A stretch of DNA of 44,426 nucleotides from Bacillota bacterium (GCA_017442535.1 JAFRZL010000032.1:1-44426); one strand, 5' to 3'; positions 22,560-31,714 are shown, numbered from the stretch's first letter. Made by a program: numbers and translations. The notes: generated from the sequence alone by a model not told the origin.

Positions 22560-24725
22560 CTAGTTCAATACCCTGCCGTCCGGCGTAAGATCGACCGGAC
22601 CGCTGCCGTGATAGATCTCGCTGCCGTCCCGCAGAATTGTCAGCCCCTCCGCCATATCAGGCCGGGGTTTACGTGCAAAGCGGATCTCGTAGACATGCCC
22701 GCGGTATCTCAGATCCTTCAGGCAGTACCAGCCAAGCCCGATATCCAGCGGTTCGATCCTGATCCCGTCCGGCTGCGGACGGAATCCCGCGATATCCTGC
22801 ACCACCAGATCGATCCAGTAGGAATGATTGTAATCGGGCTCGTCCGAGAGCGGTTCGCCCGACTCCGGATTATAATGTTCCACCAGATAGGGGCGCCTCA
22901 GATCTCCGTCCCTGAAATGCTCGGCAGTATATTCGCGGAAGAAACGCGCGTAATCCGCGTCAAAACGGTGTCCCTGCCTGCGGCTCTCATTCGAAAGCGC
23001 CGAGAGCGCGATCGCGGTCGTATACGGCCATGAAGGCCCGTCCCAGACACAGCCGTTCCGTCCCTTGAAAAAGAGTTTGCGCCAGCCACCGTCCGGCTCG
23101 TAGATCTCACTCTGACGGGAGACGGAAGGGAAGCCGCTCCCCGTAGCAAATTCCGCAGGATCGGTAAGCGCCTCGATCCCTTCGTGCGGGGCTATTCCCG
23201 CCCACCAGGGATAAAAGCCGACTATATTGCGGACCATGGCTTTTTCATCAGTCTGATAATGCAGGTCATAGTAGAATTTCGTCTCCGGATCCCACATTTT
23301 GGACTCGATATCGGCCGCGATCCGTTCCGTGAGAGCCTCATACCGCGGTGCATCCGCATCTTCCAGCACGCGGCAGATCGCCGCCAGGCCTTTCGCATTC
23401 AGGTAGTGATAGACGCTGCGGTCCACCCTTTTCAGCGGTGTATAATGCGTTTTGTCCTTGGGATTATCCGGATAACCGCCGAAATACCAGTAACTCGGCT
23501 GGTATTCTTTGCCTGTCCGCGCATGCACATATTCGATCTGCAGCTCATCATCCGGATCACCGTGCACCTTGCGGTGGCCTTCCACGAAGGCTTTCAGCGC
23601 GGGCAGGATCTCCCGCAGGAACGCTTCGTCCCCATCCACCAGATACAGCTGATAGATGGCCCAGATCCCAAAATTAGCGTAGGAAGCCATGTAGCCGTTC
23701 GTCACCATGGACCGGGGGATCCCGTCTTCATCCGCGCTGTCCAGGAAAGTACGGATAAACTCATGTGCCAGAGCCGGGTCGCGCCAGCGGTAGTCCATCA
23801 GATGCAGCGGTGTGGACAGAGGGATCAGTTTGGTAAACTCCCAGCCCTTGCTCTCCAGCGGTGCGGGGCTCATTTTGTGCGAACGCCCCTCATACATGAC
23901 TGCCTGCCGGAAATTCCCCCAGCCCGGGAAGGAGGTGCAGTGCTTCATGATGAGCCAGCGGTAATTCCAGGTCTGTTCATAGATGGGGAGCGAGCAGGTG
24001 AAAGACGGCGCCTTCGCAAGGTATTCCTCCCACTCGGCAGAAGCCTGCACACCTGCGTCGGGTGCAGGATGTGCCTCCAGATAATGCACGAGCTTATCCT
24101 TTAGCTCTGTCACACTTTCCTGCTTCAGATTGCCCAGCTGACAATAGCCGGTAACGGTCACCGGCCCCTCTCCGGGAGCGATCACAAGCCGCCCGGACCC
24201 GACGGCGGACAGCCTCTCCTCACCCGGCTTCATGTACCGCCAGGTGCTCACGCCGGCAACCGCATAACCATAGGTCAGGTCAGGTGTCTCAAAGGCAAGC
24301 CAGCCTTCCTCTATCACATAGCTATGTGCCTTGACAGGCTGAGAACGGAAGCAAAGCTCCAGCGGCTCGTCCCCACGGTTCGTCCACTGCTGCACCGCCA
24401 CGGCCAGATCATCCTCCAGCAGGTATTTCTTTTCTTCAAAAACAAAGCTCTCCGTCTCCAGCCGCATGTCCAGCCGGTCGGGATACCAGACGGACTGCGC
24501 GGACTCCCAGTCCGCGCTGATTCCGCAAACCATGGTAAAGAGCTCGGTCAGATTCGTCTTGTGGATCAGGTCGAACCTCCCCGAAAAGCCAGGCAGCCGG
24601 TCCAGATATGCCACGGAAGCTCTGTGCCCCACCGGAGCAAACAGGAGCTTGCCCGTCATCGTGCGGAGTGCCCTCTCTTCATAGCGTAATTCCGGCATCC
24701 TATGTCTGTTCATCTGTTCTGCCAT
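22560..24725 (-). CDS. Alpha/alpha-barrel glycoside hydrolase (MGH1/GH63-like)
   Basis: A 721-residue protein without a signal peptide. The N-terminal third is beta-rich; from about residue 235 an (alpha/alpha)6-type barrel follows with FPGWGNFRQAVMYEGRS, GYMASYANFGIWAIYQLYLV, a PSYWYFGGYPDNPKDKTHYT segment, ESKMWDPETKFYYDLHY and GCVWDGPSWPYTTAIALSAL. These are the hallmarks of the mannosylglycerate-hydrolase/GH63-like inverting glycosidases. A small beta domain with YRGHVYEIRF closes the protein. The acid and base residues cannot be named with certainty, but the DGPSWPY region usually carries one. The ATG is preceded by AAGGAGG. It lies 46 bases from each neighbour and seems part of the six-gene run. 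Substrate unknown; perhaps an imported plant oligosaccharide. Confidence 0.8.
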   Translation of the reverse strand: MAEQMNRHRMPELRYEERALRTMTGKLLFAPVGHRASVAYLDRLPGFSGRFDLIHKTNLTELFTMVCGISADWESAQSVWYPDRLDMRLETESFVFEEKKYLLEDDLAVAVQQWTNRGDEPLELCFRSQPVKAHSYVIEEGWLAFETPDLTYGYAVAGVSTWRYMKPGEERLSAVGSGRLVIAPGEGPVTVTGYCQLGNLKQESVTELKDKLVHYLEAHPAPDAGVQASAEWEEYLAKAPSFTCSLPIYEQTWNYRWLIMKHCTSFPGWGNFRQAVMYEGRSHKMSPAPLESKGWEFTKLIPLSTPLHLMDYRWRDPALAHEFIRTFLDSADEDGIPRSMVTNGYMASYANFGIWAIYQLYLVDGDEAFLREILPALKAFVEGHRKVHGDPDDELQIEYVHARTGKEYQPSYWYFGGYPDNPKDKTHYTPLKRVDRSVYHYLNAKGLAAICRVLEDADAPRYEALTERIAADIESKMWDPETKFYYDLHYQTDEKAMVRNIVGFYPWWAGIAPHEGIEALTDPAEFATGSGFPSVSRQSEIYEPDGGWRKLFFKGRNGCVWDGPSWPYTTAIALSALSNESRRQGHRFDADYARFFREYTAEHFRDGDLRRPYLVEHYNPESGEPLSDEPDYNHSYWIDLVVQDIAGFRPQPDGIRIEPLDIGLGWYCLKDLRYRGHVYEIRFARKPRPDMAEGLTILRDGSEIYHGSGPVDLTPDGRVLN

Positions 24726-24771
24726 TGTCTGTGACCTCCTTTATCTGTCTGAAAGCGCGTTACGGCTCGAT

Positions 24772-26034
24772 TCATTCCACCACGCTAAAAGGTGTATAGC
24801 CGCATTTTTCTACAAGAGCCTGTCCCTGCGGGCCGCAGATCCACTCCACCAGCGCCCATGTGTTCTCGCTTGCGTCGGAGCGCGTCACCGCGTAAAAGCT
24901 CGATGCGAGCGGATAGGTCCCGTTCTCGATATTCTCCACCGTCGGGGCGACGCCGTTCATCTCCAGCAGCTTCACATCGAAGTTTTTCATCAGTGTGGTG
25001 CAGTAGAAACGGAACGAATACCCGATGGCATTCCGGTGATTTTTGTACGCGGAAACCTGTTCGACGATCCCCCCCATGGCCGAGAGGACATTTTCTTTCT
25101 CCGGCGTCATGAGTGGCGTATCCTTCATGACAAAGCGCTCCAGCGCTGTCTGGCTGCCGCTTCCTTCACTCCGCTGGAAAGCCCGGATGGTGCCAAGGCC
25201 CTTGACCCCCAGCTGATCCCATCTGGTCGTCTCCCCGGCATAGATGCTCCTGACCTGATCCACGGTCAGTCCGGTGATCGGATTGGAGGGATGCACAAAG
25301 AAGACAAAGGCTTCGCGCCCGATCGGCGTATACAGGAGCTGCACGCCTTTTTCGGCCGCGGCCGCCTCCTGTTCCTTGCTCGGCCCCGCGACAAAGATAA
25401 TGTCGCATTCGCCTTCTATAATGGCTTTGTAGGCGTTCCCGGTAGTCGTGCAGGCCACTGTTTTGATCACTTCATACATGGGCATATCATTCATCACGTC
25501 GGGATAGGTAGCCTCGGCAAAGGCCGCGTAAACCGGATACAGCGCCGTCGCCCCGTCCATTCTGGGGACAGATTCCATCTCCGTGAACTTTAATGTCGGC
25601 TCCTCATCCATGCGGACGACCAGACTGTCCTTGTAAAAAGGCGCATATGTGTGGTAATCAAAGGATTCTTTGAACGTGATCCTCTCAACGTAGCGGTCAT
25701 AGCGGTAGGAACCCCAGAAGCCCCCGGCGATGAGCAGTATGCACGCGAACCAGATGATCAGGCGTTTCGTATTCCACCGCATCCTCATCAGGTTGATTAG
25801 GAGGATGAGCAGCAGAAGTCCCGCCAGGATCGTCAGGATGATATAATACCAGTGCACCTGGAACAAACAGATGAGAAGCACCGCGATACCGATCGCCAGA
25901 GCATCCAGCAGACCGATGATCACGGTCAGAGCGACCGGCGGCCGGCCCTCATTCCCCTCTTCCATAGACCGTTTCTTAAGAACTCCCACCAGGATGTTCA
26001 TTACAAGGAGCACCACAAGTGCAGCAATTAACAT
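24772..26034 (-). CDS. Membrane-tethered PstS-like binding protein
   Basis: A 420-residue protein with four N-terminal transmembrane helices (about 1-19, 33-57, 60-84 and 89-108) followed by a periplasmic-binding-protein-like domain (about 120-420). That domain shows PstS-type features: VPRMDGATALYPVYAAFAEA, TTTGNAYKAIIEGECDIIFV, RSIYAGETTRWDQLGVKGLG, FQRSEGSGSQTALERFVMKD and YSFRFYCTTLM. Normal PstS proteins are lipoproteins with a single anchor and sit with pstCAB, which are absent here. It may sense phosphate or another small anion rather than transport it. The ATG follows a GGAGG site; it starts 21 bases after the stop of the second metalloprotease gene and is followed by the glycoside hydrolase. 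Confidence 0.8.
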   Translation of the reverse strand: MLIAALVVLLVMNILVGVLKKRSMEEGNEGRPPVALTVIIGLLDALAIGIAVLLICLFQVHWYYIILTILAGLLLLILLINLMRMRWNTKRLIIWFACILLIAGGFWGSYRYDRYVERITFKESFDYHTYAPFYKDSLVVRMDEEPTLKFTEMESVPRMDGATALYPVYAAFAEATYPDVMNDMPMYEVIKTVACTTTGNAYKAIIEGECDIIFVAGPSKEQEAAAAEKGVQLLYTPIGREAFVFFVHPSNPITGLTVDQVRSIYAGETTRWDQLGVKGLGTIRAFQRSEGSGSQTALERFVMKDTPLMTPEKENVLSAMGGIVEQVSAYKNHRNAIGYSFRFYCTTLMKNFDVKLLEMNGVAPTVENIENGTYPLASSFYAVTRSDASENTWALVEWICGPQGQALVEKCGYTPFSVVE

Positions 26035-26055
26035 AATGATACCTCCCTCCGTATA

Positions 26056-27810
26056 TTATCCGATCCTCGCGATCGTCACGATCGCCTCGTGCTTCACCGG
26101 ATCGTATGCCTCAACGGTGACGGAATACTCCAGATCCGACCCGTTATTCATTTCGGGATAAGCGGCAAAAGCGCCCCGGCAAGTCTCCATACTGAAAACA
26201 TCTCCCGGTCCGAACAGGTCGCTGGACGTAAAGAAATGATACAGGGACCACGCCGGTTCAGGATGCGTGCATACCCTGTAGCAGCTGCTGCCATCCGAAG
26301 GCACCATCTCCACAAGGTGGAAATAGCGGCTCAAGACCCGGCCTGAGATCATATGATCCGTCGCATTGGTCGTCGAAAAAGCATGCCGGACCTGAACCCA
26401 CTCATCCGAGTGTGCATAATATGACCCCTTCCACGGATCCACGAATTCTTCATGCCCGTCCTCATAATAGAAAAGAATCAGCCTGGCATCCACATGCAGG
26501 ATCCGGACGCCGCCTTCTTTATTGGTGCGCTCGGTATATTGATCCCATTCACTGTGCGCGTAATCCCAGTCAAAGCCCGTGGCCCCGACGGGAGCCATCA
26601 CGTCGACCAGAATGTACTCGTCAAAAGGCGTTCCGTTCCAGCCGGCCGAGGTCGGGATCAGGATCGCCTGATTCTGTTCGATCGAGCAGCCCAGGCGGAT
26701 CGTAATACTGTCCTCCAGATCTTCGATCACATAGGGATCCAGAAAACCGGTACTGAACTTGGAGAAGGGATTCCAGTCTCCGAACTTCGCTTCCTGCATG
26801 TCAAAAGTGCCCAGGACACTGATCGCTTCATAATCAACCGGTTCGGAATCATAATAGTCATGTAGGCCGAACATATGGCCGATCTCATGAATCACCCCTC
26901 TGACCCCGCTTGATGTCCGGTCGCTTTCGGTCTCCGGAGGCATCAGGATCGTGTCATAAGGCATTTTCAGAAAATAGTTGATATTGGGATTGTCCACATT
27001 CCCGGCAGGGTTTTTGTCCGTGAAATTGCCTCTGGCGCCGCCGTAAATCCGATGCTTCTCGCCCTCGATGATTTTGGATGAGTCTTCCGCGAACAGGAAC
27101 ATCGGCAGGTCCACAAAGCCGTCTCCGTTGCCGTCGAGTGTGCGGAAATCCCCGATTCCGAAATCCGAGGGGTGTGAACGGATATCCTTAAAGATCTCCG
27201 CAATGAAATCATTGCCCCTGAAAAAGCCCCTCTCGTCCTCATCGTTCACATAGTGCCAGGCTTCGCTGCACGTCATCCCACTGTCATAATACACAAAGTG
27301 AAAGTCAAAGCTGACCCGCCCGTAGGAATTGAACTTGTAATACGACGCGACGGACCGGATGCATTCATCCTGATCATACTCGCCTTCCATCCGGTCTTCA
27401 AAGGCCGCTTTATCAATTTCAAGACCATCCGTAAATGTCACGACAACGGTCAGCACCGGAATTGTTCCGCGGCCGAGCAGATTGGGGGTCCAGTCCTCAT
27501 ACGTGACGGCGGCGGGCGTGACTTCGAGCTCGGAATAATCAATGATATCCAGCGGCGGTTCGGGTTCGGCGGATTCTTCCGGCGATGACTCCTCCGGGGA
27601 TAATTCCGGCTGTGACGATTCCGCAATGGAAACCTCTGAGGCGGACGATTCCTGCGAAGTCGTTTCTTCTCCGGAAATAATCTGTGAGTCATCAGGGCCG
27701 CGCGATTCCCCGGCCGCTGATGAAGTCCCAGGAGTGCTTTCGCAGGATGACAACAGGGTCGCGGCAACCATAAGGCACGCCGTCAGCAGGGCGGCCATTC
27801 TTCTCATCAT
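26056..27810 (-). CDS. M6-like zinc metalloprotease lipoprotein, copy B
   Basis: A 584-residue surface lipoprotein. The signal peptide ends in LSSC (Cys23), followed by an acidic Ser/Glu/Pro stalk (about 25-85). The protease domain shows HEIGHMFGLHDYYD, giving zinc ligands His308, His312 and Asp318 with catalytic Glu309, the HExxHxxGxxD pattern of immune-inhibitor-A (M6) type peptidases. A LDGNGDGFVD segment at 225-234 looks like a calcium-binding loop. The C-terminal region is beta-rich. It follows its paralogue (27846-29639) after 35 bases and precedes the PstS-like gene by 21. A GGAG site eight bases upstream supports the first ATG. Extracellular proteolysis is inferred; targets are unknown. 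Confidence 0.85.
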   Translation of the reverse strand: MMRRMAALLTACLMVAATLLSSCESTPGTSSAAGESRGPDDSQIISGEETTSQESSASEVSIAESSQPELSPEESSPEESAEPEPPLDIIDYSELEVTPAAVTYEDWTPNLLGRGTIPVLTVVVTFTDGLEIDKAAFEDRMEGEYDQDECIRSVASYYKFNSYGRVSFDFHFVYYDSGMTCSEAWHYVNDEDERGFFRGNDFIAEIFKDIRSHPSDFGIGDFRTLDGNGDGFVDLPMFLFAEDSSKIIEGEKHRIYGGARGNFTDKNPAGNVDNPNINYFLKMPYDTILMPPETESDRTSSGVRGVIHEIGHMFGLHDYYDSEPVDYEAISVLGTFDMQEAKFGDWNPFSKFSTGFLDPYVIEDLEDSITIRLGCSIEQNQAILIPTSAGWNGTPFDEYILVDVMAPVGATGFDWDYAHSEWDQYTERTNKEGGVRILHVDARLILFYYEDGHEEFVDPWKGSYYAHSDEWVQVRHAFSTTNATDHMISGRVLSRYFHLVEMVPSDGSSCYRVCTHPEPAWSLYHFFTSSDLFGPGDVFSMETCRGAFAAYPEMNNGSDLEYSVTVEAYDPVKHEAIVTIARIG

Positions 27811-27845
27811 TCCACCTTCTCCTCTCCCGCGATCATTTCAATCGT

Positions 27846-29639
27846 TTACCGGATCCTCGTGATAGTAACGATCGCCTCGTGCTTCACCGGATCATATGCT
27901 TCCACCGTGACGGAATAATCCAGATCCGATCCATTATTCATCTTGGGATAGGCGGCAAATGCTCCCTGGCATGTTTCCATGCTGAATACATCCCCCGGAC
28001 CGAACAGATCGCTGGAGGTAAAGAAGTGGAAAGCGGACCAGACCGGAAAAGGCGGAGTGCAGATCCGGTAACAGCTGCTGCCGTCCGAAGGCACCATCTC
28101 GACAATATGGAAATACCGGCTCTGCGTCTGCCCGGAGTAGACATTCTCCGCATAATTGGTCGACCAGAAAGCGGTATGGACCTGGACCCATTCATCCGAA
28201 GTCCCATAATACGTTGCCTCCCACGGATCCAGGAAATATGATTTGCCTTCTGCATAACGGGTGAGGGCCAGCCTGGCGTCCACATGCAGGATACGGACGC
28301 CGCCGTCTTTATTGGTGCGCTCGGTGTAGTCATCCCATTGCCGATGGATGTACCCCCAGTCAAATCCCGTAGCACCGACAGGCGCAATGACATCGACCAG
28401 GATGTACTCATCAAAAGGCGTACCGTTCCAGCCCGCTGAAGTCGGTATCAGAATCGCCTGATTCTTTTCGATCGAGCAGCCCAGCCGGATCGTAATACTG
28501 TCCTCCAGATCATCGATCACATAGGGGTCCAGGAATCCGACACTGAACTTGGAAAAAGTATTCCAGTCCCCAATATCACTCGATTGCATGTCAAATGTGC
28601 CCATGACATCGATCACTTCACCGTTATACGAATGGAAATCATAATAATCCTCAACACCGAACATGTGGCCGATCTCATGGATCACCGTCCTGACTCCGCT
28701 TGAAGTCCGGTTAATGTCGATATCGGGAGGCGTCAGCAGCGTCTCGTAAGGCGTTTTGATGAAATACTTAAGATTGGGATTATTCACATCCGCGGGCGGA
28801 TTATCGTTTACAAAAGACCCCCTTGCGGCACCGTAAATCACCCTTCTCTCGCCCTCATAGGTTTTGGATGAATCCTCCGCAAACATGAAAATCGGTAAAT
28901 CGACAAATCCATCTCCATTACCGTCCAGAGAGCTGAAATCCTCTATGCCGAAGTCTCCCGGACGGGAACGGATATCATCAAAGATTTCTTTAATAAACCC
29001 ATTGCCTTTGAAGTGTCCGTGAGAATCCTCGTCATTGACATAGTGCCAGGCTTCACTGCACGTCATCCCGCTGTCGTAATAGATATACTGGAAGTCCAGC
29101 AGGACACGCTTGTAAGATGTATACCGGTAGTAAGATCCGACCGACCGGATACAATTATCCAGATCCTGCTGCCCTTCCATCTGATTTTCAAATACTTCCT
29201 TGTCGATCTGATAACCGTCTGTGAAAGTGACCACCACAACCATTACCGGAATGAGCCCCGGTTCCAGCAGACCCGGGGTCCAGCTCGCATAGTGGATCGG
29301 AGAATAAGAGGTCTCCAGCTCGGAAAAATCGACTGCGTCCGGCCACAGATCCGGCTCCGGCTCGGATGACTCCTCGGCGGAGGATTCTGCCGCGGATTGT
29401 TCCGGTTTCGGGGGCTTCGGAGGCTTTCCCGCGGAAGACTCGGCTGCGGAGGATTCCGCCTTGGAAGAATCCTCCGGTGCGGAAATTGTTTTGGACTCTT
29501 CCGCTTTGGATGTCTGTGAAGTCTGAGCACTCCTCGATTCATCGGGAACAGATGTCTTCTGTCCTCCGTCGCAGGCCGTCAAAAGCATTGTTGCAGCCAG
29601 CAGATACGCTGTCAAAACAGATAATCGTCTTTTTCTCAC
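27846..29639 (-). CDS. M6-like zinc metalloprotease lipoprotein, copy A
   Basis: A 597-residue paralogue of copy B. I start it at GTG 29637-29639 because AAGGAGGTG lies just eight bases upstream; an ATG seven codons earlier would include the ribosome-binding site itself. The signal peptide ends LTAC (Cys23), followed by a stalk of Ser/Glu/Ala repeats with a PPKPPKP insert (about 25-97). The zinc motif HEIGHMFGVEDYYD gives His321, Glu322, His325 and Asp331; LDGNGDGFVD recurs at 238-247. The catalytic halves and C-termini of the two copies are nearly the same while the stalks differ, indicating a tandem duplication. It starts 50 bases after the EF-Tu-Sel1 gene. Confidence 0.85.
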   Translation of the reverse strand: MRKRRLSVLTAYLLAATMLLTACDGGQKTSVPDESRSAQTSQTSKAEESKTISAPEDSSKAESSAAESSAGKPPKPPKPEQSAAESSAEESSEPEPDLWPDAVDFSELETSYSPIHYASWTPGLLEPGLIPVMVVVVTFTDGYQIDKEVFENQMEGQQDLDNCIRSVGSYYRYTSYKRVLLDFQYIYYDSGMTCSEAWHYVNDEDSHGHFKGNGFIKEIFDDIRSRPGDFGIEDFSSLDGNGDGFVDLPIFMFAEDSSKTYEGERRVIYGAARGSFVNDNPPADVNNPNLKYFIKTPYETLLTPPDIDINRTSSGVRTVIHEIGHMFGVEDYYDFHSYNGEVIDVMGTFDMQSSDIGDWNTFSKFSVGFLDPYVIDDLEDSITIRLGCSIEKNQAILIPTSAGWNGTPFDEYILVDVIAPVGATGFDWGYIHRQWDDYTERTNKDGGVRILHVDARLALTRYAEGKSYFLDPWEATYYGTSDEWVQVHTAFWSTNYAENVYSGQTQSRYFHIVEMVPSDGSSCYRICTPPFPVWSAFHFFTSSDLFGPGDVFSMETCQGAFAAYPKMNNGSDLDYSVTVEAYDPVKHEAIVTITRIR

Positions 29640-29689
29640 TGGGGACACCTCCTTATTCATTCTGAATATATTTGTATGATGTACCCGGA

Positions 29690-31528
29690 TTATTTGCTCC
29701 AGGGCCATTTGAGCTCTTTGAGCTTTTCCTTTGCGCTCTCGTTTCCCTGTTCGGCCGCCTTCTTATACCAGTATTTCGCCATTTTAATGTCTTTTTTTGT
29801 ACCGAATCCGTAGCGGTAGCATGTCCCAAGGCCTTCCTGCGCGGATGCGTTCCCCTGATCGGCGGCTTTCTCAAACCAATGGACTGCTTTATGATAATCC
29901 TGCTCCACACCTATCCCTTTATAGTAGTAATAGCCTAAATTGTTCTGGGCTGCCGGATAGCCTTTTTTTGCAGCTTTGGTGTACCAGTTAAGGGCTTCAT
30001 CAGTATTCTTTTCTACACCTTTACCTTTGGAATAGCTAAACCCCAGTTTGTTCTGTGCCTCCGCATTTCCCGCTTCGGCTGCTTTCCGGTATAACTCGCA
30101 GGATTTCTCATAATCGCCTTTGTCGAAATACTCGTTCCCCTCCTGCAGCCACTTCTTCGCCTGCTGCCAGGAGACTTTGGCCTTAGGCTTCGGATCGGTT
30201 TCAGCCTTTGTGGGCGCGGGTTCGGCTTTTTTCTGAGGCTCAGCCTTTGGCGCGGGAGTTTCGACAGCCTTGGGAGCAGGCTTTTCAGGCGCCGGTACAG
30301 GCTGTGGAGCGGGCTTCTCTGCCCGAACCGCAGACGGCACTCCCTCGTCATAAAAATCGAACACAACACCTGTTCCTATTGTAAATCCGCCTTCGCGGAT
30401 GGTGAACCGCGTGCCTTCCTCCAGGGCGACAGGATGCAGAAGCTCGATTGTCATCGCCATATTGTCTCCGGGAAGGCACATCTCAACACCTTCCGGCATA
30501 TAAATCAAACCGTCGTAAAATGTATTCCAGATACAAAACTGCGGACGGTAATGGTTGAAGATAGGCGTATGGCGGCCGCCTTCCTCCTTTGTGTGTACAT
30601 AAACATTCGCCACGAACTGAGTATATGCCCTGATCGGGCGCGGTTCTGCGATCGGGGATGCGAGCACCTGGCCTCGCTCAATGTCCGCCCTTGTCAGTCC
30701 CTTAAACAAAAAACCAACATTATCCCCCGGTCCGGCAGAGTCCAATATCCTTCCGAACATCTGAATGCCGGTGATCTTAGCCAGTTTATTCTCGTCCCTG
30801 AGTCCGATGATTTCAACCTCGTCCCCGACCCGGGCAGTCCCCCGTTCGACCTTGCCTGTAGCCACGGCACCTTTTCCGGTAAGAAAGAGCACATCCTCCA
30901 CCACCATCAGGAAAGGCTGTTCGCTTTTGGGCATCGGAGCAGAAAACCATCTGTCCATCGCATCCACCAGTTCAAGGACAGAATCCGTATATTCCCCATC
31001 AGGAACCAGTTGCGCCACCTTCGCAGAGCCAAGGATCACATCGGCATTGTCCCCGTCATACCCAAATGAGTCCAATGTTTCTCTGATCTCCAGTTCTACC
31101 AGTTCAACGAGCTCCTCATCGTCAACCATATCACACTTGTTCAGGTACACCACAGTATGCGGAATTCCTACCTCGTGTGCAAGAAGCAGGTGCTCATGTG
31201 TCTGCGACATCATACCGTCCGTCACCGGAACCACGATGATCGCTCCGTCAAACTTTATGTGTCCGGAGATTAAGATTTTTATCCAATCCGCATGCCTCGG
31301 GCAGTCTACAAGCGTATAATGCCTTTCCGGTGTCTCGCATTCGACCATGCTGTATCTTATTTCTAATCCCCCCGCTCGCTCCACAGGAGGATTATCGATC
31401 GTTTCCACGGATACAGGGCTGCACAGCCCGTATTTACGTGAAAGTACCTTGGCGATGACGGATGTCAGTGTTGTTTTACCTGAGTTTACGTGTCCGATCA
31501 CTGCGACAGTTACCTTTTTCTTTGCCAT
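29690..31528 (-). CDS. EF-Tu-like GTPase paralogue fused to Sel1 repeats
   Basis: A 612-residue fusion: an EF-Tu-like body with all three domains (1-395), a Pro/Ala/Lys-rich linker (about 400-450) and four Sel1-type repeats (about 455-597). The P-loop GHVNSGKT (12-19), NKCD (130-133) and GSA (167-169) are kept, but DCPG of true EF-Tu reads DCPR (75-78) and the switch-I RGITI reads GGLEI (53-57). The Mg-binding Thr is therefore Glu and the DxxG glycine is Arg. The catalytic-type His79 remains. Domain 3 is recognisable by GGRHTPIFNHYRPQF and MPEGVEMCLPGDNMAM. It is not a housekeeping tuf: no rpsL, rpsG or fusA lies nearby and the switches are altered. The start MAKKK follows GGAGAG. Sel1 repeats usually mediate protein contacts, so a scaffold or regulated binder is likelier than a translation factor. 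Function unknown. Confidence 0.9.
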   Translation of the reverse strand: MAKKKVTVAVIGHVNSGKTTLTSVIAKVLSRKYGLCSPVSVETIDNPPVERAGGLEIRYSMVECETPERHYTLVDCPRHADWIKILISGHIKFDGAIIVVPVTDGMMSQTHEHLLLAHEVGIPHTVVYLNKCDMVDDEELVELVELEIRETLDSFGYDGDNADVILGSAKVAQLVPDGEYTDSVLELVDAMDRWFSAPMPKSEQPFLMVVEDVLFLTGKGAVATGKVERGTARVGDEVEIIGLRDENKLAKITGIQMFGRILDSAGPGDNVGFLFKGLTRADIERGQVLASPIAEPRPIRAYTQFVANVYVHTKEEGGRHTPIFNHYRPQFCIWNTFYDGLIYMPEGVEMCLPGDNMAMTIELLHPVALEEGTRFTIREGGFTIGTGVVFDFYDEGVPSAVRAEKPAPQPVPAPEKPAPKAVETPAPKAEPQKKAEPAPTKAETDPKPKAKVSWQQAKKWLQEGNEYFDKGDYEKSCELYRKAAEAGNAEAQNKLGFSYSKGKGVEKNTDEALNWYTKAAKKGYPAAQNNLGYYYYKGIGVEQDYHKAVHWFEKAADQGNASAQEGLGTCYRYGFGTKKDIKMAKYWYKKAAEQGNESAKEKLKELKWPWSK

Positions 31529-31623
31529 GATTGTCTCTCCTTTATACGCCTGGCATATCCATGAGGCCTGGGGGCGTCGCCCCATACACTTCTTTGCCCG
31601 GGGAAATTGCTTCCGATAAAGTT

Positions 31624-31632
31624 ATTATACCA
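31624..31632 (-). promoter_or_regulatory. Extended -10 promoter of the EF-Tu-Sel1 run
   Basis: The minus strand reads TGGTATAAT, an extended -10 element. No good -35 is present. The element lies in an imperfect inverted repeat (TACCAT and ATGGTA). Transcription would begin near 31617, giving a leader of about 90 bases with a TGGGGCG/CGCCCCCA stem. Confidence 0.65.
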
Positions 31633-31684
31633 TACTATTTCGGATAATGGTACATTAACCCCCCGTTTTTTTGCCGAATAAAGA

Positions 31685-31714
31685 CAAAAAAAGCCGGATG
31701 CGCTGGCATCCGGC
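31685..31714 (-). terminator. Terminator of the OB-fold lipoprotein gene
   Basis: Minus-strand GCCGGATGC, four-base loop, GCATCCGGC and seven Ts. It separates the lipoprotein gene from the EF-Tu-Sel1 promoter. Confidence 0.9.

Noticed and set aside
29690..31528. Ordinary housekeeping elongation factor Tu
   Set aside because: The switch residues differ from all functional EF-Tu proteins I know, a linker and Sel1 repeats are attached, and ribosomal protein or fusA genes are absent around it.
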